A stretch of DNA of 64,000 nucleotides from Epiperipatus broadwayi (taxonomy: Eukaryota > Onychophora > Udeonychophora > Euonychophora > Peripatidae): contig JAQFVV010000001.1 in NCBI GenBank assembly GCA_028023455.1, forward strand, positions 23,141,401 to 23,205,400, in the 5' to 3' direction. The notes under the pieces were generated by a model that saw only the letters and a list, made by a program, of their open reading frames with translations, searched no databases and was not told where the DNA came from. Below, one piece after another: positions 10,936 through 22,329 of the stretch; position 1 is the first letter of the stretch; the number at the start of each line of letters is the position of its first letter. The translations under genes were made by a program, and so were the position numbers.

Positions 10936-12790
10936 TTGTTCCAATGTATTCTGAAAGTACGATGACAAGATCATAAGATTAACCAGTATTTTTTTAAGCT
11001 TTCTAAATTTGGTAATATAGAATCTATTGTTATAAGGGCATATCTTCTTTGCATTGGCTACCAAGTGATCTTCCAAAGTATTTTGTAATGAATGTTAATA
11101 TTGTTTTGATAGGAAAGGCAGACTGTGTTTATTTTATAATTATTCTCTTAAAGACAATCTCAAATAGTGCATTATTGATTGTTTTCTTTGGAGAAGGAGA
11201 AATATGAATAACTATATTTAGGCAAATTGTTAAAGTCTTTCAGAAAGAACTTTTTTTTTAATATATCATAAAACATTTTTATTTTTACTCTTTATTTTTG
11301 TTTATGGAATTAGAATGCCTATACTTATAATGTGTGGAGTGATTTATTTTCAAATGCATCTACACTTCAATGTCTCTTAGTATCAAACCCTATCTGCAAA
11401 GCAGTCAGGCAATGAATCTATAAATATATATAATAAAACACACCAATGTATAAGTAAATGTGGCAATACTGTATGGAGAGTTTTGCTCTGTTTACAGCTA
11501 ACTTACAGTATGCCTGCCATTTTCAGTAGCATTTGCATTTAGATTTTTTTTTTTTTAAAAATTCATTTTATTAATGACACACCACAATATATTTCCACAT
11601 AGATAGTCAATCTTCCATAATTTATGTGTATTTGTATAATTATATTGCTCATTTAATAAATTATCTGTCATATTTATGAAATATACCTCTGGTTTTTCTT
11701 TTCCTTAAATCATTTTTCTCATGCAAAATAAAAATATTGCCAAAACAAAAATTTTTTTTTCTAATAACTGAGTATTCTTTAAATATAGATTTTAATTTAT
11801 CCAACTTTTTATATAGGAATTTATGTTTATGAATTTTCTTTTAATGTACATAAATTATGGAAGATTGACTGAATTGGAAGATAACTGTTGAGTGATAATA
11901 ATGACACTGATATTTTTTTTATAATTCTAATTGTAAATGCTATTCATGATCAAAATCATTCTATAAACTGGCTTTACCTTTATTTATATATATTATATGT
12001 TGAAAATTGTAAAATTAATTTCACTGTTTTATCATATTATATATTATTTTGTTTGATATTGCACACACAATATTTGTATATATTGAGGTAATTTTATAGA
12101 TTCATAGATTTGTGGTCGACAGATGCGTGAATATGAAAATAGATATGCAAGAGTTAGTTGGATAAATGGATGGATAAATAAATACAATAGTTAATAAAAT
12201 TTATTTTTTATTAAATTTTACTATATCGAATTAAATTATTACTGCTTTATAATAATAATAAAAAATCTCTGTTTATTAAAGTTTTTTTTAATTTAATCGG
12301 GGGGGGGGGGTCGGGAGAGTGGGGGGGGAGATAATTAATAATATTATAAGTGAAATATTGAAGAAAAAATTGAATACTCAGAAAAGTTTATTTTAAAACT
12401 TTTGTGAAGAAAGATATCCTGAAATAAATAATTCCAGTACCAAAGTCATATTATTGAATCTGAAAAATTGGTGAATGAATCTTATAATTATTTCATAATA
12501 AATATTCTGTCAATTTTTTTATTCTGATAATATACATTTTTATAATTGGTTCCAAAATTAATATTAATAAATTGAAAGAATTTATAGTCATAATGTAAAC
12601 GAAATATTTTATAAATAATACGTTTTATATATACATTAGTGGATGTGCCATGAGCAAAAATATTCTTTTTTTGCTTACATTCATCTTGGAGGAAAGATAC
12701 TTGCTGATTAGTTAATTGTAGAGATTTCTATTCTATGCAACCTTATTGAAACATTTCATATAACATCTTATATTAATTATGTTTTATAGT
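10936..12790. other. AT-rich noncoding stretch
   Basis: No gene recognised. Short frames, such as one at 11888-12091, have AT-driven composition and no family signature. A G-rich run sits at 12299-12331 with two G-tracts, unusual for this window. Confidence 0.5.
12299..12331 (+). repeat. G-tract cluster
   Basis: A run of about eleven G followed by cgggagagt and another run of eight G. It is low-complexity and could form G-rich structure. No other feature is attached to it. Confidence 0.6.
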
Positions 12791-12793
12791 CTT

Positions 12794-12877
12794 GCATTGG
12801 TGGTCGAGAGGTCAGCGCGACTGCCTTGCACTAGCAAGCAGTTGCCCGGGTTGCGGGTTCGCGTCCCGACCGATGCT
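12794..12877 (+). tRNA. tRNA-like sequence (tRNA pseudogene or SINE head)
   Basis: The ends GCATTGG (12794-12800) and CCGATGC (12870-12876) can pair over seven positions with one G-T wobble, like an acceptor stem. An RNA polymerase III A box TGGTCGAGAGG (12801-12811) fits TRGYNNARNGG exactly. A B box GGTTCGCGTCC (12856-12866) fits GGTTCRANTCC with one difference. The 84-base length suits a tRNA with a long variable arm. However, ACTGC and GCAGT enclose a 13-base loop instead of 7, so the anticodon arm is abnormal, and an A-rich tract follows at about 12888-12899. I read it as a tRNA-derived retroposon or tRNA pseudogene, not a working tRNA. Confidence 0.6.
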
Positions 12878-12899
12878 ATGATATTTAAACAAAAAAAAA

Positions 12900-13854
12900 T
12901 TATGTTTTATAAAATGATATTCCCATTAATGAGTTCAGTATTATTGTTTGTTTGTTTGTTTTTTCGTTTTTTAAATTTACCAGTAATTAATTTTAGTAAT
13001 TAAGTTGTTATTTTAATAAAGCCTTTTTGTCATATAAAAAAAAATGTAGAATATTAATTAATACAACTATCATAAATATGTTTATTTTATATGTTTGTGT
13101 TGTTTTTAATCAAAAATATCATTTCAATAGTTTAAATGAATTTGACATAAAGAATGAGATTATATTATACCTGCCAGTAAATAACACTCCCATAAAAGTT
13201 TTTAATGGGTGTTTGTGTGTGCTGTAACATTTAAAAAAATGTGAATTTTAATTTTATTCTTTTCCTTAAACAAAAAAGACAGTGATAAAATTAAACATTT
13301 CAGCTTAAGATAACTTGTAATAACAACTTTAAAAAAATGCCAATCAGCATTTAAAATCTCTTTTAAATTGTTTTCATGTTTAATTAAATTTAAACATTCA
13401 TTGAATACCAAAAGTGTGTATAGATTTATTGAATATGTCATATGATTTTTATTGTATTAAATCATTGTAGCAGTATATCAAAAAGCTTGGAAATTTGTTA
13501 ACATTAAGTATTTGAAATAGCTATGCTACAAGCCATTCTTGTAAAATGATTAGCAGATAGATTGTCACAGATATTTTAATTTATTATAACTCAGGACATT
13601 AGCTCATCTAAATAAAGTTCTAAATTGCAGAATAAAAGTTTAATTGGAAAAAATAACTAATAGAATTTAGTCAAACAAATACTGATATTTGTCTGAAAGT
13701 TTGTGTTGATAATATTTTAGTTCTAATTATATGTTGGATTATTTCCATCATCTAATATTATTTGTTGAATATTTTTTTAGAAAAATTAAACCTTATTTCA
13801 GCATATTCAGATTATTTATGTAGTACAATGTTTCAAAAGATATTATACTCCTCT
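12900..13854. other. AT-rich noncoding stretch
   Basis: No gene recognised. The short frames at 13027-13227 and on the minus strand at 13202-13441 lack any family signature and consist mostly of AT-rich codons. Confidence 0.45.
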
Positions 13855-14003
13855 CTTCTTCAGATATTGCAGGCTTGACCAATAAGAATCAAATCTGGGA
13901 CTTTAGATTCTTGAATATTGAATTTAAGATGACACTAATAATCAACTAGGTTATTCTGTCAATGGTAAATATCAGTAGAAATTTCATATATTTATCTAAG
14001 AGA
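13855..14003 (-). repeat. SINE-like copy A, left arm of an inverted pair
   Basis: Its reverse complement matches 14139-14275 over about 120 bases. The two are diverged but collinear, for example TTCATATATTTATCTA (13983) against TAGATAAATATATGAA (14141), and AAATCTGGGA (13891) against TCCCAGATT (14236). Confidence 0.7.
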
Positions 14004-14138
14004 GTCCTTCTGATTTCTCCACTTTTTTCTTAAGGTCATTTCCAAATATTATGAATTATCACATTATATTAAAGATTGTTTGCTATTATCATGTAGGCGG
14101 CTTCTTTAAATTTTCTTTTCACTTTGTCTTTTTTATTT

Positions 14139-14275
14139 AATAGATAAATATATGAAATTTGGATAACTATTGCCTTTGACAGAATAGCTTAGTTAGATAA
14201 AACATCATCTTAAATTTAATATTCATAAATCAAAGGTCCCAGATTAAATTCCCATGCTGGTATTACGTCGCTGAT
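14139..14275 (+). repeat. SINE-like copy B, right arm of an inverted pair
   Basis: It contains tRNA-like internal promoter traces: TAGCTTAGTTAGA (14186) resembles an A box (TAGCTCAGTTGG type) and GATTAAATTCCC (14241) resembles a B box (GGTTCAAATCCC type). The body continues ATGCTGGTATTACGTC and GCTGATGAAG. Its inverted partner is 13855-14003, with a loop of about 135 bases between them. Confidence 0.65.
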
Positions 14276-14299
14276 GAAGCGAACAACACTTAAGTAAAA

Positions 14300-14714
14300 G
14301 ATGATAATAATAATATTCGAAATGTTCTTTATAATAATCTCTGTGCTATTACTAATAGTTGAATGCATTTGAAAAGTTTAAATAATTTTTGAATTTTTCC
14401 AAAAACATTTAACAGTTTTTTTCTTATTATTTCTCCAAAGAAAATGAAATTTTTTTAAGCCTTACATACACATGCATCCCCACAGCAAATACTAATATTT
14501 GCAATACCATACTCTATCGAACCCAATTTGCAAAGAACAATATTAGTTAATTTACTTCTGTAGTTCATATGCTTCCAATTACTTTCTAGGAACTTTTACT
14601 AGATATTCAACTTATTCATGATTACGTGATTTATCGAAATGCAAATTTTAACTCATTTTTGTATATGCTTCAACGGTAAAAAAAAAAATTATTCTTTTTT
14701 TTTTTTAAATATAG

Positions 14715-14745
<31 letters not shown>

Positions 14746-15516
14746 CAACAACAAAACATTATACAATAATTTTTAATATAAAAACTGAGTTTATGAAAAC
14801 TATATCAGCAGAGCTTCTGTATTATAACGGGATTTGCCATTTTCCATATATATATATTATGCATATATGTAGTCTTGTACGATTGCGTGTGTGTATATAT
14901 AACGATACACGTATATGCATAATGGTTTAAAAGAATATCTATTCATAAATTATTCCATTTTATTGCCCCAGCACATTTATGAGCATCAATTTATGACCTC
15001 AAGCGCCAATCCCATATTTCTATAAGAATTATGCTGGGAGAACTGGAATACCAATATGGAAATGCCCCTGGGCTAGCTCTGCTCAGGGCTAGTGGTAGAA
15101 TTTACCGTCAGTAGATCTAACTCTCTCTTTTTTTTTTTTTACTTAAAAAAAGAACTCATAACATAAAAACAAAACAAAAAAAAAAATCATTCATTTTATA
15201 TACATTTATTAGCTATGATATTTACGTATGTATAAAAAAAAATATATTATTTACTTAAGTTAAACCAGTGTCTCTTTTAAATCAAAGATTCATATCAGTT
15301 TTCTTTTTTTCTTTGTTTGCTCCTTTCTCTTTTTGCCAAAACTCCCACACACACAATTATGCTATTATATGTATTTTGCACCGAAGATTTAATTGGCCTA
15401 ATTTATACACTAATAAAGTTCGTAGTAAATAGTTTGACCTCTCCGGGCAAAGAAAATAAATTTTAAGTTCACAATTGTCAAATAAATAGTTTTCTCAAAT
15501 TCGTGGAGTAAGCTTA
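14300..15516. other. AT-rich noncoding stretch with long A and T runs
   Basis: No gene recognised. T- and A-runs occur around 14690-14745 and 15129-15190, and a small TA/CA microsatellite lies near 14848-14915. Confidence 0.45.
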
Positions 15517-15666
15517 CTAAAAGTGACATATATAGTTGTAATTAGAAAGAAAATACCTGGTTTCCCTGGAGAATTGATCGAATCCTCTTGGTGAAAATGG
15601 AATCTCCGGTCCTTTGTCGGTGAACGAACTTTGTTTTTTTCTTTTTTTTTGAAGTTCGGGTTCCAT
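15517..15666 (-). CDS. Small ORF directly beyond the LTR, possible leader/gag start
   Basis: On the minus strand an ATG in a favourable context (gccATGG) at 15664-15666 opens a 49-codon frame beginning MEPELQKKRKK and including PFSPRGFDQFSRE, ending at TAG near 15517. A donor-like CAG/GTATTT lies inside it near 15554. It starts 56 bases after the end of the left LTR of the minus-strand Ty3/Gypsy copy, where a 5' leader and gag would begin if that LTR were a 5' LTR. It is not similar to any family I can name. Alternatives are a host exon fragment or chance. Confidence 0.25.
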   Translation of the reverse strand: MEPELQKKRKKQSSFTDKGPEIPFSPRGFDQFSRETRYFLSNYNYICHF

Positions 15667-15722
15667 GGCTAAAGTCTGTTTATTTATTTATTTATTTTCT
15701 TTCTCTTTTGGCGATTCAATAT

Positions 15723-16559
15723 TGTTGCTTATTGAGGCGAATTCTCCGGGCTTGACGTCCCTTCTCCGCTATCGGCAGCTGCTATACATTCGGGGGCAAA
15801 GGGTTTGGACCCTCCGCACATTGAAGCCTCTACCCCAGCCTGACCATATTTTATCAAAATGTATATCCCGTTGACCGTCCGCTTTCTTCTACCTCCAAAC
15901 CTATACTAAATAATTAATTTAATTTTTCTTTAATTATCAAACTTATCTTTCTTTTCACTCTTTTTTTTTAATTATATTTCCATTCACATTCCATATGCCT
16001 TTGTTAAAATGCACCACAAAAGCTTTTTACACCTATTTCTTTCTAATTAATATTTAATTAGTATTAGACATTCCATGATTTTTATAATAATCACTTCCAT
16101 TGTTCTGCAAAATTAGTCTTCCATCTTGATATTTAAAGTTCTTTTGTTGACTTAATATGTATCTATTTAAAAGTTTATCAAACAAAATATTTTTTTATTT
16201 TTATTTTGTGAATTTTTCATTTTTAATGGTTCAAAAACGCACTCACACATATACATAGCGATGTGTATAGCTGGGTTTGGCAAAAGAGAGAAAAAAATCA
16301 GAGCAAGTGTATACCCCCCATACCTCTTCTATGAGTTCTTTTTAATTAAAATAACTAAATCAATTCTGTACAACCACACAAATGACCGTTGATTGTACAT
16401 CAAACTGTAAATATTAATTTTGTTAGTAAAGTAATATATATTTTTAATAATACGTTAGTAATAAGATATATATATATATATTTTAATAATGCGTTAAGTA
16501 TACGAATACGTGTTTGTCTAATTATCGCAACAGGGTTTGATTATACCTGCCCTGTTGCA
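15723..16559 (-). repeat. LTR (left copy) of a Ty3/Gypsy element
   Basis: An 837-base repeat nearly identical to 18756-19585 (about 98% by eye). On the minus strand it starts TGCAACAGGG and ends GCAACA, the TG...CA form of an LTR. Its start contains a small inverted repeat, CAACAGGG ... CCCTGTTG. Adjoining its 5' side (plus 16560-16575) is a purine tract on the minus strand, ccgggaggggggtat, the expected plus-strand priming tract. Confidence 0.9.
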
Positions 16560-16575
16560 ATACCCCCCTCCCGGA
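16560..16575 (-). other. Polypurine tract of Ty3/Gypsy copy 1
   Basis: On the minus strand ccgggaggggggtat lies directly before the LTR start TGCAACAGGG. This is the standard site for priming the second DNA strand in LTR retrotransposons, and it fixes 15723-16559 as the LTR at the 3' end of this internal region. Confidence 0.75.
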
Positions 16576-16617
16576 AGCCTTCAAATACGGCCTATGTATT
16601 TGAATGGCTCCTAAATA

Positions 16618-17875
16618 TCATGAACCGTTCATACCGGCATGAGGCTTGAGGGAACGAGCATTGTATGATCCTTTTACCTCCTGCCCAGTATTCACCCAGA
16701 ATGCATTATCCCCCTGATCCTTAACAATAGGGAAAGGTTCCTCATACAAACTGCAAAACTTCTTACAGATAAATTTCCCCGGTTCGCTCACATGTGGGGT
16801 TTTTACCATGACTAGGTCACCCACTTTAAACCGATGAGGCCTCTCCAGTGTATGTTTGTTTCTTTCCTGACTCCTTTTCAAAAGTGTATGATATGCCTGC
16901 TTTTGGTCCTCCTCCACATTTATTGGCTTTTCCTTTGGTCCTGGTATTTTGGCCTTGATTAATTTAGGGGCATGTTTCCTAAATTGGAGCCGCACGGGAG
17001 AGAACCCTGTGGATTCATTAACCACCCAATTTATGTAGTTCAGTATTTCTGGAATCTTTTTAATCCAACCTCGGTGATTAGTTGGGATGTATGTCCTAAA
17101 CAACCTACCCAACTCACGCATCACCCACTCACATGGGTTCGATTGTGGATTCCTAATTGATGTCAGTATGTGTTGGATCCCTGACTTCTGAACCCATGCT
17201 TTCCATTCTCCAGAGATAAATGGTGTGTCATGATCCGATAGGATGCTGTGAGGTTTTCCTATCACTGTAAAATATTCCTTTTCAAGGAGACGTATGGTGT
17301 TTTAGGTATTTGCTTGAGTCATGGGATATGCAGCCACAAATTTACTGAATAGATCATACACCACTAACAAATATTTTTTTTTATTAAAGGCGGGCAATGG
17401 TCCATAATAATCTATGCAATCATCTCACGTGGCTTCTTTGGAATTATGGAGGTCATTGGGCCTGTATAATTCGTATTAGCAGGCTTAGTTTTCTGGAAAA
17501 GTTCACATTGCCTGATCATTCTCACAACAGTCCAATGCATGCCTGGCCAATAAAACCACTGTCTGATCCACTTTTCGGTTTTCCATATCCCGCAGTGTCC
17601 ATATATTTGGTGGACATGAGTTACCACTGCATTCCGCATTTTCTGGGGTATTACAGGTCTCCAACTATCTGGTCCCCTTTTGGTTCTGTATTGGAGAACA
17701 GCTTGGTCAAGTTTGTATCGGTTGATCCAACTTCTGGATTCATCATTGTTTTTTTTTGTATTCCTTTCAGTTGTGCAATTATTTGACTTAACTGGGCATC
17801 CTCCCTCTGACACTGGGCTAATATCTTAAGGTCATTCTCTACCCCTTCATTAATCCTTAAGTCTATTCCTGCCAC
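16618..17875 (-). pseudogene. Ty3/Gypsy integrase (zinc-binding domain and core), frameshifted
   Basis: Integrase inserts the element's DNA into the host genome. The zinc-binding region reads THVHQIYGHCGIWKTEKW then WPGM and QCELFQKTKP; the second metal-binding cysteine of the usual CXXC is phenylalanine (C-E-L-F). The core shows DYYGPLP, LLVVYDLFSKFVAAYP, SDHDTPF and NPQSNPCEWVMRELGR, so the catalytic acids can be followed, including the glutamate. Breaks are a frame change near 17800-17790 upstream of the zinc domain, another near 17420 between zinc domain and core, and TAA at 17302-17304. The frame stays open from 17265 to 16618 and ends in the C-terminal region (VGDLVMVKTPHVSEPGKF). The lineage resembles Gypsy-type elements with an ERVMRELGR-type core; the exact clade is not determined. 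Confidence 0.9.
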
Positions 17876-18755
17876 ATATAAATTTTCAGCTTTTTAAGAT
17901 GACATGATGGCAAACGCACTGGGTTACGGCTAAGAGCATTAGCTACAATGTTATCTGACCCCTTACAATGCTTTACCTCGTAATTATACTCTTGGAGGTA
18001 TAGGCTCCACCGTACCAACCGACTATTTATCAGATAACTATTGTTAATAAATTCTAAACTCTTATGATCCGTAACCACAATTATTTTTGATCCCAACAAC
18101 AATGTGCGGAGTTTTTGGAATGACCAAACAATAGCCAAAGCTTCCTTTTCTGTGGCAGTGTAATGCTGCTCTGGACCCTTGAGCAACCTACTTAAGAAAT
18201 ACAGCACTTTTACCTGACCATCCTCTTGAATCTGTGATAAACTGTTGCTCCCAGCCCATATCCGCTGCTGTCAGTCTGCACTACAGAAGGTTTCTCAAAA
18301 TCGGGAAAAGCCAGCATTACATGTTTCATGAACCCTTGCTTCACCCTCTCAAATGCCTGGCTTTGCTTTTCATCCCACTCCCACACTACATCTTTTTTCA
18401 GTAATCTAATTAGTGGTTCCATATGTTGAGCAAACTGCTCCTGAAAACGGTTGTAGAAGTTACACATACCCAAAAAGGATCGTATCTGTTTTTTGGACCT
18501 AGGTGCTGGGAAACCTTCAATGGCTGAGATTTTATCTGGGTGTGGCTGGACACCCTGCGATCCTATAAGGTGGCCCAAGAATGTAACTTCCTCTTGAAAT
18601 AGCACACTTTTCTTCAGGTTTACCTTGATCCCTTTATTCCAACATTCCCTTAAAAACATTTCCACCTCTTTGGTATGTTCTTCCATAGTAGCCGATGCCA
18701 CCAATACATCATCCACATACTTTGTAACTATTTTCTTGACTTCAGCAGATAATAT
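17863..18755 (-). pseudogene. Ty3/Gypsy reverse transcriptase (C-terminal part) and RNase H, frameshifted
   Basis: The surviving reverse transcriptase starts just before the active site VTKYVDDVLVAS (YVDD at 18708-18719) and includes VTFLGHLIGSQGVQPHPDK and IRSFLGMCNFYNRF. RNase H follows with VVQTDSSGYGLGA. A frameshift near 18240 moves the homology to the frame read from 18207, which continues YFLSRLLKGPEQHYTATEKE, ALAIVW, VVTDHKSLEF and DNIVANALSR (the usual ADALSR). The N-terminal half of reverse transcriptase is missing because the LTR joins here. Confidence 0.9.
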
Positions 18756-19585
18756 TGTTGCTTATTGAGACGAATTCTCCGGGCTTGACGTCCCTTCTCC
18801 GCTATCGGCAGCTGCTATACATTCGGGGGCAAAGGGTTTGGACCCTCCGCACGTTGATGCCTTTACCCCAGCCTGACCATATTTTATCAAAATGTATATC
18901 CCGTTGACCGTCCGCTTTCTTCTACCTCCAAACCTATACTAAATAATTAATTTAATTTTTCTTTAATTATCAAACTTATCTTTCTTTTCACTTTTTTTTT
19001 TAATTATATTTCCAATAACATTCCATATGCCTTTGTTAAAATGCACCACAAAAGCTTTTTACACCTATTTCTTTCCAATTAATATTTAATTAGTATTAGA
19101 CATTCCACGATTTTTATAATAGTCACTTCCATTGTTCTGCAAAATTAGTCTTCCATCTTGATATTTAAAGTTCTTTTGTTGACTTAATATGTATCTATTT
19201 AAAAGTTTATCAAACAAAATATTTTTTTTTTATTTTGTGAATTTTTCATTTTTAATGGTTCAAAAACGCACTCACACATATACATAGTGATGTATATAGC
19301 TGGGTTTGGCAAAAGAGAGAAAAAAATCAGAGCAAGTGTATAACCCCCCATACCTCTTCTATGAGTTCTTTTTAATTAAAATAACTAAATCAATTCTGTA
19401 CAACCATGCAAATGACCGTTGATTGTACATCAAACTGTAAATATTAATTTTGTTAGTAAAATAATATATATTTTTAATAATACGTTAGTAATAAGATATA
19501 TATATATTTTAATAATGCGTTAAGTATACGAATACGTATTTGTCTAATTATCGCAACAGGGTTTGATTATACCTGCCCTGTTGCA
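18756..19585 (-). repeat. LTR (right copy) of a Ty3/Gypsy element
   Basis: An 830-base partner of 15723-16559, TG...CA on the minus strand. Counting by eye I find fewer than twenty substitutions plus small length changes in A/T runs and a TA microsatellite. The five bases next to its 3' end on the minus strand (ATATT) are the same as those next to the left copy, although the sequences then diverge. Confidence 0.9.
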
Positions 19586-22329
19586 GTATATATATATATG
19601 ATTGAAGTTTTTACTTATATTAGCTGATTTAATTTTTATAATTCATGAAATAAATCTTATAAGAACCTTAAAACAGTGATTATCATACTTGCCTACTATG
19701 TCTATGACTTCAATGTTTTATCATATGATCAGATCTAGGATTTTTTATCCATGTAAACAGAAAATGGGCATTCAGTTTATGAGGTTTTAGGTTAATCTAG
19801 ATTGGATTTTCTGAATATAAAAATGAAAAATAGTTAGTGTATAATATGATATGACCTTTCAATGGGAAGAGAGGTCTTACATTTCTGTTAAGTCCATGGA
19901 TTTTATAGATATTTAGAGTATTTTATACTTTGACATAACATTATCAATAATTCTCTTTTTCACTGTATTTTTCACTCATTTATTAAGTTATTGAGCCAGG
20001 TGGGAGAAGATCGAATAGAAAAAAACAAAAAACATTTTTACTCTTTAATAAAAATAGAAAATTGTGAAAAGCAAAATTGTAAGATAAATTGTTGACTTCT
20101 TTTATATAGAAAAATGATGATATTATAAAATTATTTATCATAAATTTGATGTACTCCAGCTGCAATTTAAATATTACAGCACCGCATCCCTCAGGCAGAG
20201 AAGCATAATACCCAGAAGGCACCTGTAGCCAGACTGAGGTTACACAAGGTATAACCTACAGCCATATTTCCAGGTTACAGAACTTCTCGACTGCTGAATT
20301 CAAATCCTGTCATTCAAAGTATTTTATTTGTTTTGAAGTAAACTTCAGGCACCAGTTAATTACAAGAAGTAACTAACATACTCTGAATGACCACTACTAA
20401 CTCAGTGCCTGATAAATCCCAAACTAGTTCAATGGAAACAAATGGAATAAACTACATGTCTAACTTCTTTGCTAAATTATTCTTAGTGGTATAATTAAAG
20501 AATTGACTGACAATAATTAACAGACAAGTACTTTATTGTAAATATTTTAAATAGACTTAATACTAAAACACTAAAACTTTTAGTCTACTTTTATACATTT
20601 TTTCAATTCAATAAACAATTATCACTTATATAATGAGCACACACTCTTATTTATAAAAAAATATACAATCATAATATAATATAAACCCATATATATGGAA
20701 CGCACACAAATTCGGACTTATAAACTAATCATTTCATGACCTCAAAGCTCTGTAACTATTTATTTGTTAAATTAGGAAACACGTGGACCCGCACATACTA
20801 TAGTTCATTATATGCTGGCTATAGAGTTCATTTAGTATATTGACTCTGGAGATACTCAAAGATTGCAATGGCTACTTATAGATTAATATAAAAAATTTAG
20901 GAATGGGCATAAGAAAATGTTAACGATAGGATTTTAAACATTGTGGCTTCTTGTTCTTTGCTGCTGCATGTGTGGTTTACCAACCAGTTGGATTTTAGAC
21001 TTCTGATGCAGTCCTGATGATTGTGGTTCTGGGCTATTTCTATTTCAGACAATTAGACATTCCTGGCAGCTTCAAATTGTTAAACGGCCATGGTTTCTAT
21101 CGGGCAGACTGCTGATGTTCTTGTGGATGAAGGCTGGAGCTCATCGCATGCTCCGATTTCTGTTCAGCACGGCATTATATTCATTGAAAAATAAGTCTAA
21201 TATGTGATTGACTCTAGATACGTGAATGACGAAATTTTTGGCGCTATTTATGTGATGATCTTGTTGTTATCTTTTAATTAATTTTTGAAATCCGCTAGTT
21301 ATTTTCATTATTCAAAATCCGTCCACTGCTTTTGTTGATTAAATTTTGGATAAGATGCATTTTACTTAGTCCTATTGTTTATGGATTTTAATTAGTTTCC
21401 CATTCCTGTGCAGCTTATCTATTAAGCAATCTTTGAGTTTTAAAAATTTAATTATGAGCTTTCCTTTATTTTAATATTTAATTTCCATATTTTTTTATTT
21501 TCTTACAAGCACATATTTTATTATTTCTTTATGTATTTAAAATCAACATTATTTATACCCACATATATTTATTTTATTTTAAATAAATGGAAAGAGAGAT
21601 TTTTAGTTTTTAAGATTTTTTTTTTTACTAGTTTAATTTTTCTAAGTTACATTCCCTCTCAGGCTAATTGCATTCTCTTTCAATAAACTTTTTAGCTTTC
21701 TAAACATTTTTTTTTTATTCGAAAGTTTAATTTTTGCTAAGTTAAAATTTCTCCCCTCTCTAATTACTCTTTAAACTTTCTGAATTATATTTATCTTTCT
21801 TAAACTTTTATAATTAATGTTTTCGAAGGACTTTTTTTTTATTACTTTAATCATTTCTTGATAAAACAATCTGCAGTGATTTTATTATTCATTAATTAAT
21901 TTTAAAACTTTTGCGTAATCTATGAAGATTTTTATTTTAATAATTTTGAGACAAAATTATTTACTGCATTTTTCACTCATTTATTAAGTTATATAGACTT
22001 GATATTGACATATACGTATTATTTTTCTATACATTCAAACATTTTTTTTTTTATCCATCACCATAATTTTAATTTTTATCTATATTTATTCTCAATTTGA
22101 AATTATAACATATTAAGAATTTTATTAATTTCTTCTTCTGAATTTGTGATTAAATCTGTCAAATGGCATAACAAATGACATGAGTATGCTTAACATTATT
22201 TTAATTTCTTTGTTTTTTTTTCTTTTCATGATCTCTCATATTTTCAATAAATAAATTGAGCAAATATCATAGTGGATAATTATCTCAAACTCTTCTTATA
22301 TTAATTTTATTCTTACAGTCCTTCATATC
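19586..22329. other. Noncoding stretch with a 30-base direct repeat 2 kb apart
   Basis: No gene recognised. The 30-base string starting ACTGTATTTTTCACTC (19962-19991) recurs at 21963-21992 with one difference. A less AT-rich block at about 20930-21180 has no coding signature that I recognise. A B-box-like TGAATTCAAATCCTG occurs at about 20294 and may belong to a degraded SINE. Confidence 0.4.

Larger units (their letters stand above)
15723..19585 (-). mobile_element. Truncated Ty3/Gypsy LTR retrotransposon, copy 1
   Basis: Two 0.83 kb LTRs flank 2.2 kb of internal sequence that runs, on the minus strand, from the reverse transcriptase active-site region through RNase H, integrase zinc-binding domain and integrase core to a polypurine tract. 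Gag, protease and the first half of reverse transcriptase are absent: the right LTR joins reverse transcriptase sequence directly at 18755/18756. The outer flanks (aatat left, gtata right) are not a matching 5-base target duplication, so the locus has probably been rearranged. A related but more decayed copy is at 44813-46290. Confidence 0.9.

Noticed and set aside
14690-14745. Long T-run followed by long A-run, possible terminator or hairpin
   Set aside because: Simple homopolymers are common throughout this window and nothing else marks a transcript end here.
17397-17786. 129-codon plus-strand frame
   Set aside because: Antisense to the integrase zinc-binding domain on the minus strand.
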